This document shows, piece by piece, positions 41,117 through 53,518 of a stretch of DNA of 64,000 bases. The notes beneath the pieces were generated by a model. The model saw only the letters and a program-made list of their open reading frames with translations, made no database searches and had not been told where the DNA came from. The DNA is from Phytophthora vignae f. sp. vignae (lineage: Eukaryota; Oomycota; Peronosporomycetes; Peronosporales; Peronosporaceae): NCBI GenBank assembly GCA_016169955.1, contig JABJUM010000080.1:1-64000 (forward strand), read 5' to 3'. Position 1 is the stretch's first letter, and every line of letters begins with the position of its first letter. The position numbers and the translations under genes are program-made.

Positions 41117-42397
41117 CTACAAATATGTTGAGTCGACATCGTCGAAGTACGGGTGGCGCAGCGCTTCTTTTGCGCTGATTCTTGTCCCTGGGTCGTAGCG
41201 CAGCATGGACTGGAGGGTAGAGCGTCAGCGTAAAATGTTAGAACTGTAACAATACACACCTTCAAAAAGCAAGATTGTCCGTATGTACCTCTAGCAGGTG
41301 CAGCCCGCTCTCCTCTAGGTTCGGGAAGAGCTCTCGCAAGTCCTTCCTCTTCCACTTGGGGAACGTGGGCGCGTAGTCGCGAAGCTTGGTGACGCCAGGC
41401 CACGACGCCTCGTTCGGCGTGCCAAGAGTCCTGGTAGTAGGAATACGTCCTGTAAGTCAGACACTACTCCATGATACCAGGGAACAGTTTGAGATCAGTA
41501 GATACTCACCTGAAGATACGGTAAAGCTGGTCGATCTCGGAGTCTCCGGTAAAGAGCGGCTTCTTGGAGACCATCTCAGCGAAAATGACGCCGACGGACC
41601 AAATGTCCACCGGAGGGCAGTACACCTCCTGGCCGAGCAGAATCTCGGGCGCGCGGTACCACAGCGTCACCACCTCGTGCGTGTACTTCTTGATCGGGAG
41701 GCTGAAGGCGCGCGCCAGCCCAAAGTCGGCGATCTTGAGCTCGCCCGTGTTGTTCACCAGCAGGTTCTGCGGCTTTAAGTCACTGCAACTCAGCCACAAA
41801 CATCTCGATCAGCTACCACGCCAATGCTTCGTCGCACTTTAGCAACCGAATCGTACCGGTGCATGATGCTGCGCGAGTGCGAGAACGCGAGACCCTTGAG
41901 TAGCTGGTACAACAAGCTCTGCAGCAACGTAGCACATTAGTCGCCACGTCCGTGAAGACCACACAATACTCCACACAACAGTATGCTAGACCTTGATCTG
42001 CGCCGGCTCGAGCTTGCCGAGCTTGTGCTCCATGAAGCGCTTGAGGTCCTTGTCCATGAACTCGAACACGAGGAACAACTTGCCGTCCTCCTGCAGGCAG
42101 TCCAGCAGGCTGCAGCAATCGAATAAAGTAAAGTAAAGTGAGTTTCCTATAACTATGATACAGCAATTTGCCAGCCTGTCTGTTGCTGCCGTGCCTGACG
42201 ATGTTGGGGTGCTCGAGCTCGCGCAGCACCGAGATCTCGCGCAGCGCCGTGCTGGGGATGCCGTCGTCCTCCGTCTCGAGGCGGATGCGCTTGAGCGCCA
42301 CAACCTTCTTGGTCTTGAGGTCCAGCGACTTGTACACGACGCCGTACGTGCCCTCGCCGATGGAACCGCCCTTCTCGATGCGCTGGTAGCGGTCCAT
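41117..42397 (-). CDS. Cyclin-dependent kinase (CDC2/CDK1-2-like, PSTALRE)
   Basis: Six exons (42397-42195, 42109-41992, 41918-41857, 41782-41510, 41430-41289, 41209-41117) give 296 aa, the size of a CDK. The P-loop is GEGTYG with Thr17 and Tyr18 as inhibitory sites, followed by catalytic Lys36, the cyclin-binding PSTALRE helix (48-54), HRDLKPQN, ADFGLAR, T-loop YTHEVVTLWYRAPE, and a full C-lobe ending RHPYFDDVD. Cell-cycle control is the expected role. Two oddities stand out. Three residues (GGS) are inserted right before the P-loop (IEKGGSIGEGTYG), and the first intron begins GC rather than GT, the only choice that keeps the frame. A start at 42442 would add a Gln-rich 15-residue extension encoded by a CTG repeat. 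Confidence 0.92.
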
Positions 42398-42442
42398 TGT
42401 CTGCTGCTGCTGCTGCTGCCTGTTGCCCTCGAGCGGATTCAA

Positions 42443-44694
42443 AATTGAACTTTTTCGCTGTTGACTCCCGCGCTTTTTGCAGGGCGGAAGAGGTGGGCAT
42501 TGTGGACCACATCATGTGTGGTGTGAGCCACATTTTGGCTTTTGGTGTCACTGTTCTGAAGAAGGGGCACGGCTTGTGATTTGTAAGCGACGAGCAAGTC
42601 GCTTTAGTGACGTTTTGTACAAAAGTAAATTTTACTGTGCCCGTTCTATACTGTAAAGTCTAACATGCAGCAACGCCTTGCTGAGAAGACCACCACGTTT
42701 CGCCGTTCACTGAGTCAAGTGACTTCACAGCAAAACACAGCAGACACTTGACGCGTCAAGGGTGTAAAACAACGAGTACGGAACGACAAACGCCGTTTTC
42801 GTTGTCCAGCAGAAAAATATGAAGGTTCGCCTGCTCGTCGAGGATGCAAGGAAACGACCAGGGAAACCGTCAAAAGGTGTATGCGTTGGGGAAACGTTTG
42901 TCAGAAGCGGTGCTTCACAGAGCCAGCAGTGCTGTGTATGTTGTTTGGTTCGTAGCCAGTGCAACCGGGTCGAAACCCGGTGTAATACCACAGAGGCCCG
43001 ACCCGTTAAGAACCATCCGGACTAAACGGACATCTCATGCCCACATTATCCGACTGAGAGGCGAGCGTCAATGACGCGTGTGTCTGGGAAGCAAGCCCCA
43101 CCGACATACGCGCAGCACGAGCGTTGCTCGCACACCACGCGCACTACTAAGACAAAGCGAAGTCTCGCAAAAGGCACCACATGCAACGGCGAGCTCCTGT
43201 GCGCGACTCGGCTCGAGTGTACCGTTGTGGCGCGCCTCTGAGCAAGTGCAATACCTTCTTGCATGCCACTCAAGTCCATTTATATCGCGGGTGGTCAAGA
43301 CTGCGGCGGACTCGATTCGCCCTCGTCACTGATGTCATCTACGTCGACACTCATCGGCAATGAGTCATTGCTGCCCCTCAGTCGGAATATCCACTATTGA
43401 GGACTTAAAAGCCGTGAATCGGACTCAGTAAGACACGCAGAAGCACAAAGAATGCCGGGTTTTGCCCGAACCCGTTTGCATCTAATTGCCTTGGCATACA
43501 CATTGTGACTTTGGAGTGTGAGTATTCATACACGTTGTGGCACGATTTACGTTTCATACACCTACTGTCGATTCTGATAAACCCGACATACACCTTATGA
43601 CACATGTTAACCGCTTTCGACAAAACGTTTCAAATTCATACACCTTTAGACGTTTTCCAAAGCGACCAGCATTCAAATTGAATTTCTAACTAGCAAAAAT
43701 AAAAACAAAGCTTCCTATGATCGTAGTGGCGCAACGTGACGTTGGCAACAGCTTTGAGTTTCGTTTCAAAAGACTCGAGTCGCCCGGGGCAGGGCACTCA
43801 AACCTTGAACTGCAGGGCCTTGACTAAAGGCGCTGCAGTTTGCATCGCTGCAAGACCAGCTCGTCCAATCTCACCTGGATGATGAGTAGGTGCTGGTTTG
43901 TATTACCAACACCTTGGTAAGCAAAGATGCTGCGCTCAATGACTGGTTTGAGAAAATCAGCAACCGACCTTGCTGCATACAAACACTCTGTTTTGATGAT
44001 GTGGTATTGATGCAAAAACACCGCAAAACGCAATCAGCTAGGAACGGGAATCGGGGGAGGTATTGAAGTGGCATCTGAGTGTAGGTCAGCAGCGGCTCCA
44101 GACCTGTTCACAATTTATATGTACCGCAACTGTACCACTGTTTCAGTCTGAAGATTTTTTTTGCACAGCCTCTCAAACAGCGATCAAGCGGCTTAACACC
44201 TGCGTCGTGCTATGACCTCTCCAACCCGATTGCGAGTCGTCATGTCGAAGGCCCGGCGCTGGCGTGCCGCCGCTTCCAGGCGTTCCGCCGCCATTACCCA
44301 AAAAGCCGCAGTTGGCCCCCTCCCCCCGCCCTTTACCAAAGGAAGCAGCTTAAGAAAAGCAAACGATCAGGGAGACTATGTCTTTCTAAGTCGGTGTGTT
44401 TTTCGCGTGGTGGTCAAGATGATGTCTTGAAGATCGGTTTCAGCTCCTCCGTCCGTACTCAGCATGAATATGGACTAAGAGAAGATGGCAACAGCGTTTG
44501 AAGAACAAACGGAAGGTTAGAAATGATGGCGGCGTAGCACGGAGTTAGAAGGATGGTTCCCCGGAATGAAGAATTGAAGACAAGAGAAGAAGAAGCGACA
44601 AAGAACAAGACATAAAGAAGCGATCAAGTCGAGACAAGCAGCTCGAAGAAACAAGAACAACAAGAAGAACAACAAGAAGACGACAAGTGGCAGC
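42443..44694. other. 2.2-kb intergenic region without a supported gene
   Basis: No convincing coding sequence was found. The region contains several TTCATACACCT-type words (43527-43645), a hairpin CCGGG...CCCGG near 42967-42982, and a purine-rich stretch of AAGAA words at 44570-44690 that is probably the 5' leader of the next gene. Confidence 0.45.
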
Positions 44695-45570
44695 ATGTTG
44701 CGCGACTCGGAAGAAGCGACGGCGTGGCTGCGTATGGCCGACCCCGTGAAGAACTGGAACGACTGGCAGCTGGCGCTGGACAAGCCGAGCTTGTTGAGCC
44801 GCGGCGCCATTCAGACGGTGGAGCTCGTGGAGAAGGCGGACGACGGCAAGCTGGCCCACGATGTGGACGACCTGGCGACGATCTTTGAGGGCCTCGTGGA
44901 CGGAGCGGACATCCAGCTCCCCTGCGACGACCTGGAGCAGACGGCCCCCAGCGAGGACGCGACCGCGGGCTGGATTGACACTCTGGACGACGACGTGGTG
45001 AACGTGAACGAGCTCTCGGCCGCGTTCGACATGCTGGTGGACGAGCAGGAGAAGGCGGCGGAGACGTCGGAGGACGACGACGACGAGGACGAGGAGATGG
45101 AGGAGGCTGACAGCGGCGACGAGGCCAGCCCCAACGTCAAGATCATCCCGTCGGCCCCCGTGTGGGCCTCCATGGCCCCGCTGGACCCTCGCTCGTGCAT
45201 CCGCACGCCGGTGTTCAAGAACCTGGACTCGCGTATCCCGCGCGTGTCGGTGCCTCGGATGGACCTGTCGTTCTCGCCCAACGGCGCGGCTGTGAAGGCT
45301 GCTGGTGCTCCCGGCGTCAGCCGCCCGCCGCAGTCGATGTCGCCCAAGAGCGAGAAGGCCAAGGTCGCCAAGTACCACCACGACCCCAAGACGTGCTGGA
45401 TCTGCAAGAGCTCCAAGACCCCGGAGAAGAAGCGCGCGCTGCACCGCTACCACGAGAAGCGGACGCGCCGCAACTGGAAGCGGGGCCCTCGGTACACTGG
45501 ACGCAGCAACGTGGCGACGTCGCGTGTGCGCAACGGCGGACGGTTCATCTGCACGACGCGGTGGATCTGA
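44695..45570 (+). CDS. Nuclear protein with C-terminal CCT-like motif
   Basis: The product is 291 aa and intronless. The N-terminal half is acidic, with an Asp/Glu run around residues 124-140. The C-terminus has a CxxC pair (CWICKSSK) leading into a basic segment ALHRYHEKRTRRNWKRGPRY ... NGGRFI. This resembles the CCT motif (Arg/Lys-rich, conserved RY and GRF positions) known from plant CONSTANS/TOC1-type regulators and found in many other eukaryotes. It therefore looks like a nuclear regulatory protein with an acidic part and a basic binding part. The CCT match is by eye and is weaker than in plants. A T-rich 3' region follows. Confidence 0.7.
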   Translation: MLRDSEEATAWLRMADPVKNWNDWQLALDKPSLLSRGAIQTVELVEKADDGKLAHDVDDLATIFEGLVDGADIQLPCDDLEQTAPSEDATAGWIDTLDDDVVNVNELSAAFDMLVDEQEKAAETSEDDDDEDEEMEEADSGDEASPNVKIIPSAPVWASMAPLDPRSCIRTPVFKNLDSRIPRVSVPRMDLSFSPNGAAVKAAGAPGVSRPPQSMSPKSEKAKVAKYHHDPKTCWICKSSKTPEKKRALHRYHEKRTRRNWKRGPRYTGRSNVATSRVRNGGRFICTTRWI

Positions 45571-45967
45571 TTCTCTTCTTGAAGCCTACGTACGGGCTGG
45601 TTTGATTTGGTTTGATTTTTTCTTTTTAGCTTTTTTCTTTTTTCCTGGAGCTTCTCTCCACCCAGTTTTTCATTTTAGTTGGTAGGGCTTTTCCTTTTTA
45701 ATGCAAGTAATGCATTGGCATCATTTTCAAACATTAAATGCGTTCGCTTCTTCATCCTCGCCACCTTCTTGGCGGCCGTAGGGACCTATCCTCGAGGAGC
45801 TGAACAAGACGTCGCGATCTTGAGCTTCGCGTGAAGTTTCTGCTCATGTTTTAACGTGTCGGTTCTTTGTATCCTTGGTGTGCACCACACGAGAGGTCTT
45901 TTCTCAACCCGCTGGCCGATTGACTGACTGACCGGGTCGAAAACTACAGAGAGAGCGCCACGTAAAA

Positions 45968-47112
45968 ATGGTGAGACCATGAGCAGCTCTGCTTGCCCAC
46001 GCGGCCGGGACGCGCGTCCCCCCTCGTTGCGTATATTCGTGCTGCAGCCTGGGAAATGATCTATCGAGCTGATAATGTGTGCGTGTCCTTGCTCATTGGG
46101 CAGTCGAGCAAGTACCTGAACGACAAGAAGAAGAAGCTGCAGGCGTTCAAGAGCACGACCAACGCCAAGTACGTTCCTGGCCACTGCGTCTGCAGTTCTA
46201 TAATAGAATGGAGAGTGTGTTGATACTGATGCAGCGCTGTTTGTGTCCGCACGCAGTGACTCGATGGCCAAGTCGTATCTTGAGAAGTTCAGCTGGGACT
46301 TGATGCGCGCGGTCGACGAGTTCTACGCCAACGGAGGCGAGTGCCTGACGCCCGTGTGAGTTGCCTGTCAAGGATAGATTGTCAATAAGTTACTGTGGCT
46401 AACGTCGTAATGTTTGTGTGTCCGTCCAGCAAAAAGTCGACGATCTCCATGGACGCTGTGAACGCGTGGTTCGACAACTATGTAGGTGAGTGAACGGCCT
46501 GCAAGGGAGTGAATTGTTATTGTACTTTAGAGATCTAACTCGTTGCTCACTGTCGGAACTCTAGACCCTGATGACGACGAGGACGCCATGAACGAGGAGG
46601 GTATCCTCAAGTTCTGCGAGGACATCGGCGTGGACCCGCAGGACCTCGTGGTGCTCGTGATCGCGTGGAAGATGGGCGCGGCCTACATGTGCGCGTTCAC
46701 CCGCAAGGAGTGGCAGAAGGGCATGGAGGAGATGAACTGCGACTCGGCAGCCAAGCTCAAGGCCAAGATCCCGCAGCTGCGCGAGGCCATCGCCAGCGAG
46801 GCCGAGTTCAAGAAGTTCTACAGCTTCTGCTTCGGCTTCTCCAAGGAGCCCGGCCAGAAGAGCCTCAGCATAGATATCGCCGTGGCCATGTGGGAGCTGC
46901 TGCTGCCCGCGCGCTTCGAGAAGCTCACGGCCAGCTGGCTGGCCTTCCTGGCCGAGAAGAAGCCCGTCAAGGGCGTGACGCGCGACACCTGGGACCTGGT
47001 CTTCGACTTCTTCGTCAAGGTGCGCGAGTCCTACGACAACTACGACGAGAACGAGGCCTGGCCCGTGCTCATCGACGACTACATGGTCTGGATAGACAGC
47101 AAGAAGCAGTAA
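45968..47112 (+). CDS. DCN1-like cullin neddylation factor
   Basis: Five exons (45968-45970, 46104-46168, 46257-46355, 46430-46485, 46565-47112) give 256 aa in one frame. The body is a potentiating-neddylation (PONY) domain: KFCEDIGVDPQDLVVLVIAWKMGAAYMCAFTRKEW ... DTWDLVFDFFVKV ... NYDENEAWPVLIDDYMVWI, typical of DCN1/DCUN1 proteins that help attach NEDD8 to cullins. The N-terminal part (KYLNDKKKKLQAFKSTTNA ... FEKFSWDL-like) replaces a clear UBA domain. The proposed first exon is only the ATG, spliced directly (ATG|GTGAGA...GGGCAG|TCG). The alternative is a start at 46054 reading MIYRADN into exon 2. Internal exon borders are strongly supported. Confidence 0.88.
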
Positions 47113-47351
47113 GTAGCAGCTAGACTACTAAATGGCTACACGCAGATACTTGCTTTGTCGCTTGTGTAGTCCGTCCAGAAGACAAAAACTTCTCAAATTT
47201 TTTCACTGCAACTTGAGGCATACAAACTCATAGACAAAAAGCCCCCAGCGTACAACTGGGTGTGTCGCACACAATACTGCCATTATCATCTCCTTGTCGT
47301 GAACCCTATCGTCCGTCATCAGCGCTCTTGACTTGGCGTCATTGCTCCATC

Positions 47352-50300
47352 ATGACGGAGCCCATGGAGGAGTTCCCGTCGCCCGAGGCGCTGCCCGAGC
47401 GCGCCTTCTTCCCCAAGACGTACCTGCAGCAGTACCGGCGGCAGCTGAATGAGCTCATCAAGCGCATGGAGCGGCTCGTGGAGGAGGAAGACAACCTCGA
47501 GACGGACTCGGACGCCGCCGAGCTCGAGTGGAACGGCGCGCAGCTCGCGGCGCTGCCCGGCCAGACGGTGTGGCACAACCTGCGCGCGCTGCACGACTGC
47601 CGCGTGCTGCTGGAGGACGCGGCCGCGCAGTTCGCGCAGAAGATCCGCGAGAGCGCGGAGCTCGTGGCCGCCGACCCGGAGCTCGAGCGCACGCAGAGCA
47701 GCTCGTCCATGCCCGTGTCCGAGTACAGCTCGGACGACGCGCTAGAGGAGGAGGAGGCGGAGGAGACAGACGACGAGTTCCAGGATGTGGAGCCCGTGAG
47801 GGGCCGCAAGGCCGCCGTGGCGCTCAACAACGACGTGACGGCGCGCGTGCAGAGCGCGCTGCGGGACGAGGACGAGTTCGAGCGCTTCAAGGCCAACGCG
47901 CTGCAGTTCGGCATGGGTAACGAATCGGCCGAGCGCTTCTACGCGTACTTGGCGCAGCATATCCCGGCGCCCGTGCTGGACTCGATCGTCGTGGACTTTG
48001 CGCGGCTGTTGCCCCAGGCCACGCTGCGAGTGCCGCTGCTGAAGGAGCACTACGAGCACATGAAGAACGAGCTGGCCAGACCCAGCATGGCGCACTTCCG
48101 GAACAAGAGCTACAGCACGGCCATCACGTCTCGATCCTCCACGTCGTCGAGTGCGTAGTGTCTGGTTGGAGCCTTTGAAGGGGTTGTGGGGGTCTAACAG
48201 AAGGCGTTGCTGTTGTTGTGACTGACTGTATGTGGATTGTAGGTATTGATGAAGCTGGCAGCAGCGATGAGGAGGATGAAGAGTACCCGTCTACGGTGAG
48301 ACCTAGTAGCGGAGGTTCTGTGTTGTGCCGAGCAGTGTGGACTAAGCTGTGCCGGTTGTGTTGTGTAGATCCGACTGCGTACGTTCAACCATCTCGTCTT
48401 TGTCATCCACGGAATCGGCCAGCACATCGACTTCCGCGATGGCGAGTTTAAGTCGTGGAACGGAGAGACGGGAGTCGAGGGCGGCAACCACGCGTTCCGA
48501 GACATGTTCCGTTCCATGCTCGAGACGACCTTCCAAGACATCCCTCTCGCTCTGGAGATGCAGTCCATCGAGTGGCATGAAGACCTCCACGAACCGACTG
48601 GCGTGGATAACATTTTCGACTTGATTTCCCCAGAAGGAGCCTCAGCGTACGTAGCCCTGATGTTTTCGTTGCTGTTAAGAAGGATCGGGCGTAACGTAGC
48701 TTTTTATGCTATCCTCCCCCAGAATCCGTGAATTCAACAAGGAGACCTTCATGGACGTTCTCTACTATCTATCGCCGCGGTACGGCCAACTGATCGTCGA
48801 TTCGGTCACGCAGCAGCTCAATGACAAGTATCGCGTCTTCATGAACGAGCACCCGGGTACGTTAGCGCCTGTGTGAGAGAGGTGATTTTTATTATTTTTT
48901 GTTGTGATGCTCACGGGTATGTTTGACATCAGGATGGGATGGCAAAGTCTCTATATTTGCCCACTCGCTTGGCTCAATGATCTCCTACGATATCCTGACA
49001 CATAAGCCGGGCGAGGTCGCCAGCAATGGAGTTCGTTTCCCTGGTCTTGAGTTTGAGATCGACAACTTTTTTGGAGTCGGGTACGTTGCTCGAGTTAGTA
49101 TTGACATCGTGATACAGCGCTAGCTCACATTATTCGCGCTGTTACGATAGATCACCAGTGGGGGTGATGATTCTGGCCCGAGGAGACCTCAACATTGACG
49201 ACGGAGAGTTCACCCCAGGAATCAAAATTCCAACATGCCGCCGGTATTTCAACGTTTACCACCCGATCGACCCGATTGCGTACCGTATCGAGCCCTTGAT
49301 CAAGCAAGAAATGCACGACAAGGAGCCCGTACAATTGATGCAGGTATGAGATAGAACATGTACTACGGATGATCGCGTTCTCTAATAGCTTCCCATGTCT
49401 GTGTTTGATGCGTGCAGTACAGTGCAGTTAAGGAACACACCTTCGGTCAGTTGCAGGAGGCTTGGGAGGGTTTGAATGGCCCTGTGCATGGATTCCAGTA
49501 CCGTCATGACTACGTTTTGCGTCGTCGAAAGCGCGAACAAGGCATGATGGAAGTGGCGTTCGCTGCTGCCTCGCACTCGTCATACTGGATGAGCGACGAC
49601 GTGGTCCTCTTCACTCTGATGCAGTTGTGTCAGCCCGTGGTTGACACTTTGCATCGGTACATGAGTGCTCGGGTCCCGTTGCCCAAGCTTATGAGAAGCA
49701 TCGTGGAACTCACGCCACACACGAAGGTGCTGCTGTCTGCAACAGCACTCGTTCGAGACCGTTGCACGGGTCTTTCACGAGAGCAGATCGTGCTGATTGA
49801 CAAGGACCGTTTGTATTTCCTGTCTCGACTGAGTGAAGTGGCGTGTCGCCGCAAGTGGCGAATCAAACTGACTGCGACGACAAAGGCAGTGTACGGTGAG
49901 GACTCCTTCATGATGAACATTATACCGAGCGAAGGTGGTGAAGAACCCGGTGCACCGCCAACGTCGAACAACGCTGTCCAGCCAGGAGTGCACGTTTTCA
50001 AGGCTCCGTCGACACCAGTTCGCAACGGGTGGATGGAGGCCATCAACCAAGCAATTGCCAAGGTCGGCAGCTCGGTTGCAGAGGATTCGTGCCAAGACAC
50101 GTATCCTAGAGACACGGCAAACCTCGTCGATCTCCCGACTGGAAAGAGTCTGGACTATTTCAATGCTATCAAGGCGGGGTTCCTCAAGGAGAAGACAGCT
50201 AACGGATGGTACGACTCGTGGAACGACCGGTGGCTCGTGCTGCAAGAAGACCACCTGTCCTGCTACGAAAACTCGCCGAAGCTGGACTTTGTTGGACAGT

Positions 50301-50962
50301 TCCCACTTCATAGGACGAAGGCGTTCTGCTTCGAGCGGGAGTACCTCATCCGAGTGGTAGCTCGTCGCGGAGCGGCGTGCGAGATGCGAGTGCAGAACCA
50401 GGATTCCTTCAACCGCTGGGTGGAAGTCTTCGAACGGATCCCTTCGGTTGAGATCTTCCGCCACGAGGATTTATTAGAGAACAGCCCGTCCTCGGTGCTG
50501 ATCATGACGGAGAGTTCAAGAGGAAGCTTCGGTGCGGCGAGCAAGGTTGCTAAGTCTGGCGAATGGCTTCAGACCAAGATCGAAGGACACCAGATCAAGC
50601 TGGATGAGAACGACCAAGAGTATGTCGCCTTCGTTATCCAGGTGGCATCCTCTACAGCAGGCACGAGCATCGTTCAGCGTCGCTACTCGGAGTTTGCCAA
50701 GCTGCATCGCCAGCTGCGCAAGATGTTCCAGCACGAGCAGATCCCGGCGCTGCCCGGTACACGGATGTGGAACAAGTTTGAGCCCAACTATCTGAAACAA
50801 AAGGCTATCGGGCTGCACGGCTACCTGAACGAAGTGTGCAAACGTTGTGCCAACACGCGTGCCCAGCCGATACTGCTGGAGTTCCTAGAGCTCGCTCCAC
50901 CGACTCCTTCTGAGCCAGAGGCGAAGAAGTCGCCGAAGGAGGAAAAGACCGACAAGAATTAA
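47352..50962 (+). CDS. DDHD-domain phospholipase-like protein fused to two PH domains and a PX domain
   Basis: Seven exons (47352-48150, 48243-48295, 48369-48646, 48723-48856, 48933-49080, 49151-49343, 49418-50962) give 1,049 aa. The N-terminus (1-285) is charged and acidic. A PA-PLA1/DDHD lipase core follows: HLVFVIHGIGQH near 292, nucleophile Ser433 in AHSLGS, then FFGVGSPVGVM, HPIDPIAYRIEPL and the HSSYWMSDD end. Two PH-like domains lie at about 636-750 and 780-880 (AGFLKEKTANGWYDSWNDRWLVL). A PX domain lies at about 935-1035 (QRRYSEFAKLHRQL ... LPGTRMWNKFEPNYLKQK). DDHD lipases cleave phosphatidic acid or related lipids on internal membranes; PH and PX domains would target phosphoinositides. 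The usual first Gly of GxSxG is Ala here. Confidence 0.9.
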
Positions 50963-51114
50963 TGGAGAAGATGGCGTTGAAGCGTTAGACTGGTGGATCA
51001 CGACAAAGCAGAGTGGTGCGTAGAATCAACGAAAGCGGATGTATTTCCGACTGTTTTGAGTCAGCTTGCTAAGGTAAGGTAAGCAAAGATCGACTTGGCC
51101 AACCGAGCTCATTG

Positions 51115-53518
51115 CTAGTTGTCTTGGATCGTGAACTGTGCACACAGGCCACTCGTCTTGGCGCCGCTCTCGTCGTACACGTTGCAGTCCGTCTCGGGCT
51201 TCACCGCGATGAAGTACTGACCAGGCTCGACGACACGGTGGAAGCCAGAGCCGATCTGCGGGTCAAACACGCCCCAGTCCTCGCGCGTAAGAGTGAAAGA
51301 AACCTCTCGACTCTCTCCTGGCTGCAGGTGGATCTTGGAGAACTTCTTCAGCTGCTTGACTTCCGGGACCGAGATCGCGCGGTAGGGCTGAATGAGGAAG
51401 AGCATCACCGTCTCCTTGCCTGCCATCGTCCCAGTGTTCGTGACGGCCACGCTCACCTCGAGGGAGGCGTCATCGCTATCGCAGAAGGAGTTCTTGCTCA
51501 GCGACACGTTCCCGTACTCGAAGGCGGAGTAGCTCAGGCCATGGCCGAAATCCCACTCCATCTCGCACGGTCCTTCGTCGCGGCAGCGCGTGCTCACAAG
51601 GTGGTTGTACGGGATCCCGATGTTACCTGAAGCCTTCGGGTACGTGATGGGGAGCCGGCCGCTCGGATTGACGCGTCCGAAGAGAATTTCAGCCAGCGCC
51701 TGACCTCCGAGTTCACCGGGGAGCATCGCATCCACCACGGCATGAGCGACATCAGCGAGGCCCTGAAGCAGACGCGGGCGTCCTTCAGCTAGGACGAGGA
51801 TCACCTTCGTCCCGGTGGCTGCGATTTCACGGACGTAGTCGACTTGGCCACGAGGCAGATTCAAGTCGTCCACATCACCGGGCTTCTCCGCGTACTCTCC
51901 TTCACCGATGGCGACGATCGTGTACTCGGCCTGTGCTGCTCTGCTCTTGATGGCCTGGAGAGCAGATGACGAGTACGAGCCGTTCGGGTGAAGCGCGTTG
52001 GCGTAGTGGACTGAACCAGAGCTCGTGCTCAACACGTCGGCGATGCCTTGTCGAAGCGAGACGCCGTGCGGGAAAAGGCCGTTGCCGGACACACCTTGCC
52101 AGCGCAGAGACCATCCGCCGCACAACAGCCCCACGTTGTCTGCGGCATGACCCGTCAGGAACACGTCGCTGTCTGGACTGAGAGGAAGAAGACCGTCTTT
52201 GTTCTTAAGGAGGACGATGGACTCACGCGCCAGCTCCAGCGCAGCCTGGCGACTCTCGTTTTGCCCGACCAGCGCGATATCGCTCGCAGTCCCAGGGAGG
52301 GCGTTCTCGTACAGACCCAGCTTCACCTTGGTCGTGAGGATGCGACGGACGGAGTCCTTCACGCGCCCCAGCAGCGCCGGGTTCTGCTGCACGGTCACGC
52401 GAGCCATGTCGATAAAGGTCGTGTTGTACGGCACCATGCTCATGTCCAGCGGCGCATTGGTCAGCGCCATCCGCACCGCGTCCTGGTCGGTCTTGGCAAT
52501 GCGGTGCCACACGTGGAGGTTGTGGATCTCGGCGTAGTCGGTCACAATGAGACCCTGAAAGCCCATGTCGTGGCGCACCAAGTCCCGGAGGATCTTCGTG
52601 TTGGCGACCACCGGCATCCCGTTGATGGAGATGTAGCTCTCCATGGCCGTCATGGCTCCGGCTTTGATGGCGGCCATGAAGGAAGGCGCAAAGTGGTTGA
52701 GCAGCTCGTAGTCGCCGATGGTGACGCCCGCGCGGTCGTGGCCCGTTGGAGTCTTGGAGTAGGCGATGATGTGCTTCATACACGCTGCCGTGGTACCGTT
52801 GCTCTGGATTCCGCGTACGATGGCGTCGGCCATGACGGACACCAAGTGAGGGTCTTCGCCGAAGGTCTCAAACGTCCGTGCCCAGAGCGGATTCTGCGAA
52901 ATCTCGAGGATGGGGGCAAACAGCCAGGGAATTCCAGCGGCTCCGGTGTCTCTCGCTGTGATGCGGCCCATGTCGTACACCAAGTCGGGGTTGAACGTCG
53001 CTGCGGCGTTGAGTTGCTGGCCGAAGAGCACCGCTCCACGGACGTAGTTTGCGCCATGAACCGAGTCGAGGCCGTACAGGATCGGGTCGCTGCCGTGCGA
53101 GGCGTAGATGTCTTGGATCTCCGTGATGAGCTCGCGCCATTCTTGCGGGGAGAAGTTGCGCGTCGAGTTGGCGTTCGAGTCGTTCAGCTCAGCCCCCGGA
53201 GTGTTCAGGTACGACCCGACGTTGAGCCGCGCGTGTTCGTGCACGATAGCGCGATTCAGCGTACGGTTGGGATGCAAGATCGTGCTTACATCGAGCTGAG
53301 CCATCTGACCCAGCATCGCATTCAAGTCCTGTGTAGCAAGAAGACGGAGAGAAAGAGAGAGGGGGTCAGCGACAAAGCCTGGTCGAAGCAAGCATTCGAC
53401 TCACCATGGACGACATCATCTCTTCAACTCGAGTCTGGATACGCTGGTCGTCATTCGCAGCGGTGAAGGTGGCAAACGAAGCCAACGCGGCCAGCACGAA
53501 GAGCAGCAGCCTCGACAT
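51115..53518 (-). CDS. Secreted glycoside hydrolase family 3 beta-glucosidase-like enzyme
   Basis: Exons 53518-53405 and 53328-51115 are separated by a 76-bp intron (GTGAGT...ACACAG). The product is 775 aa. Exon 1 supplies a signal peptide (MSRLLLFVLAALASFATFTA). The GH3 catalytic half is clear, with IYGxDSVHG-like YGLDSVHGANYV, KHIIAYS and the nucleophile Asp302 in GLIVTDYAEI. The second domain has SIVLLKNKDGLLPL, GEGEYAEKPGD and a C-terminal fibronectin-III-like domain (SVAVTNTGTMAGKETVMLFL). It should release glucose from beta-glucans or cellobiose outside the cell, for wall remodelling or plant-polymer use. It ends 152 bp from the convergent DDHD gene. Confidence 0.93.

Noticed and set aside
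42955..42990. tRNA-like T-arm CCGGG TCGAAA CCCGG
   Set aside because: The loop is 6 nt rather than 7, and no acceptor, D or anticodon arm fits upstream.
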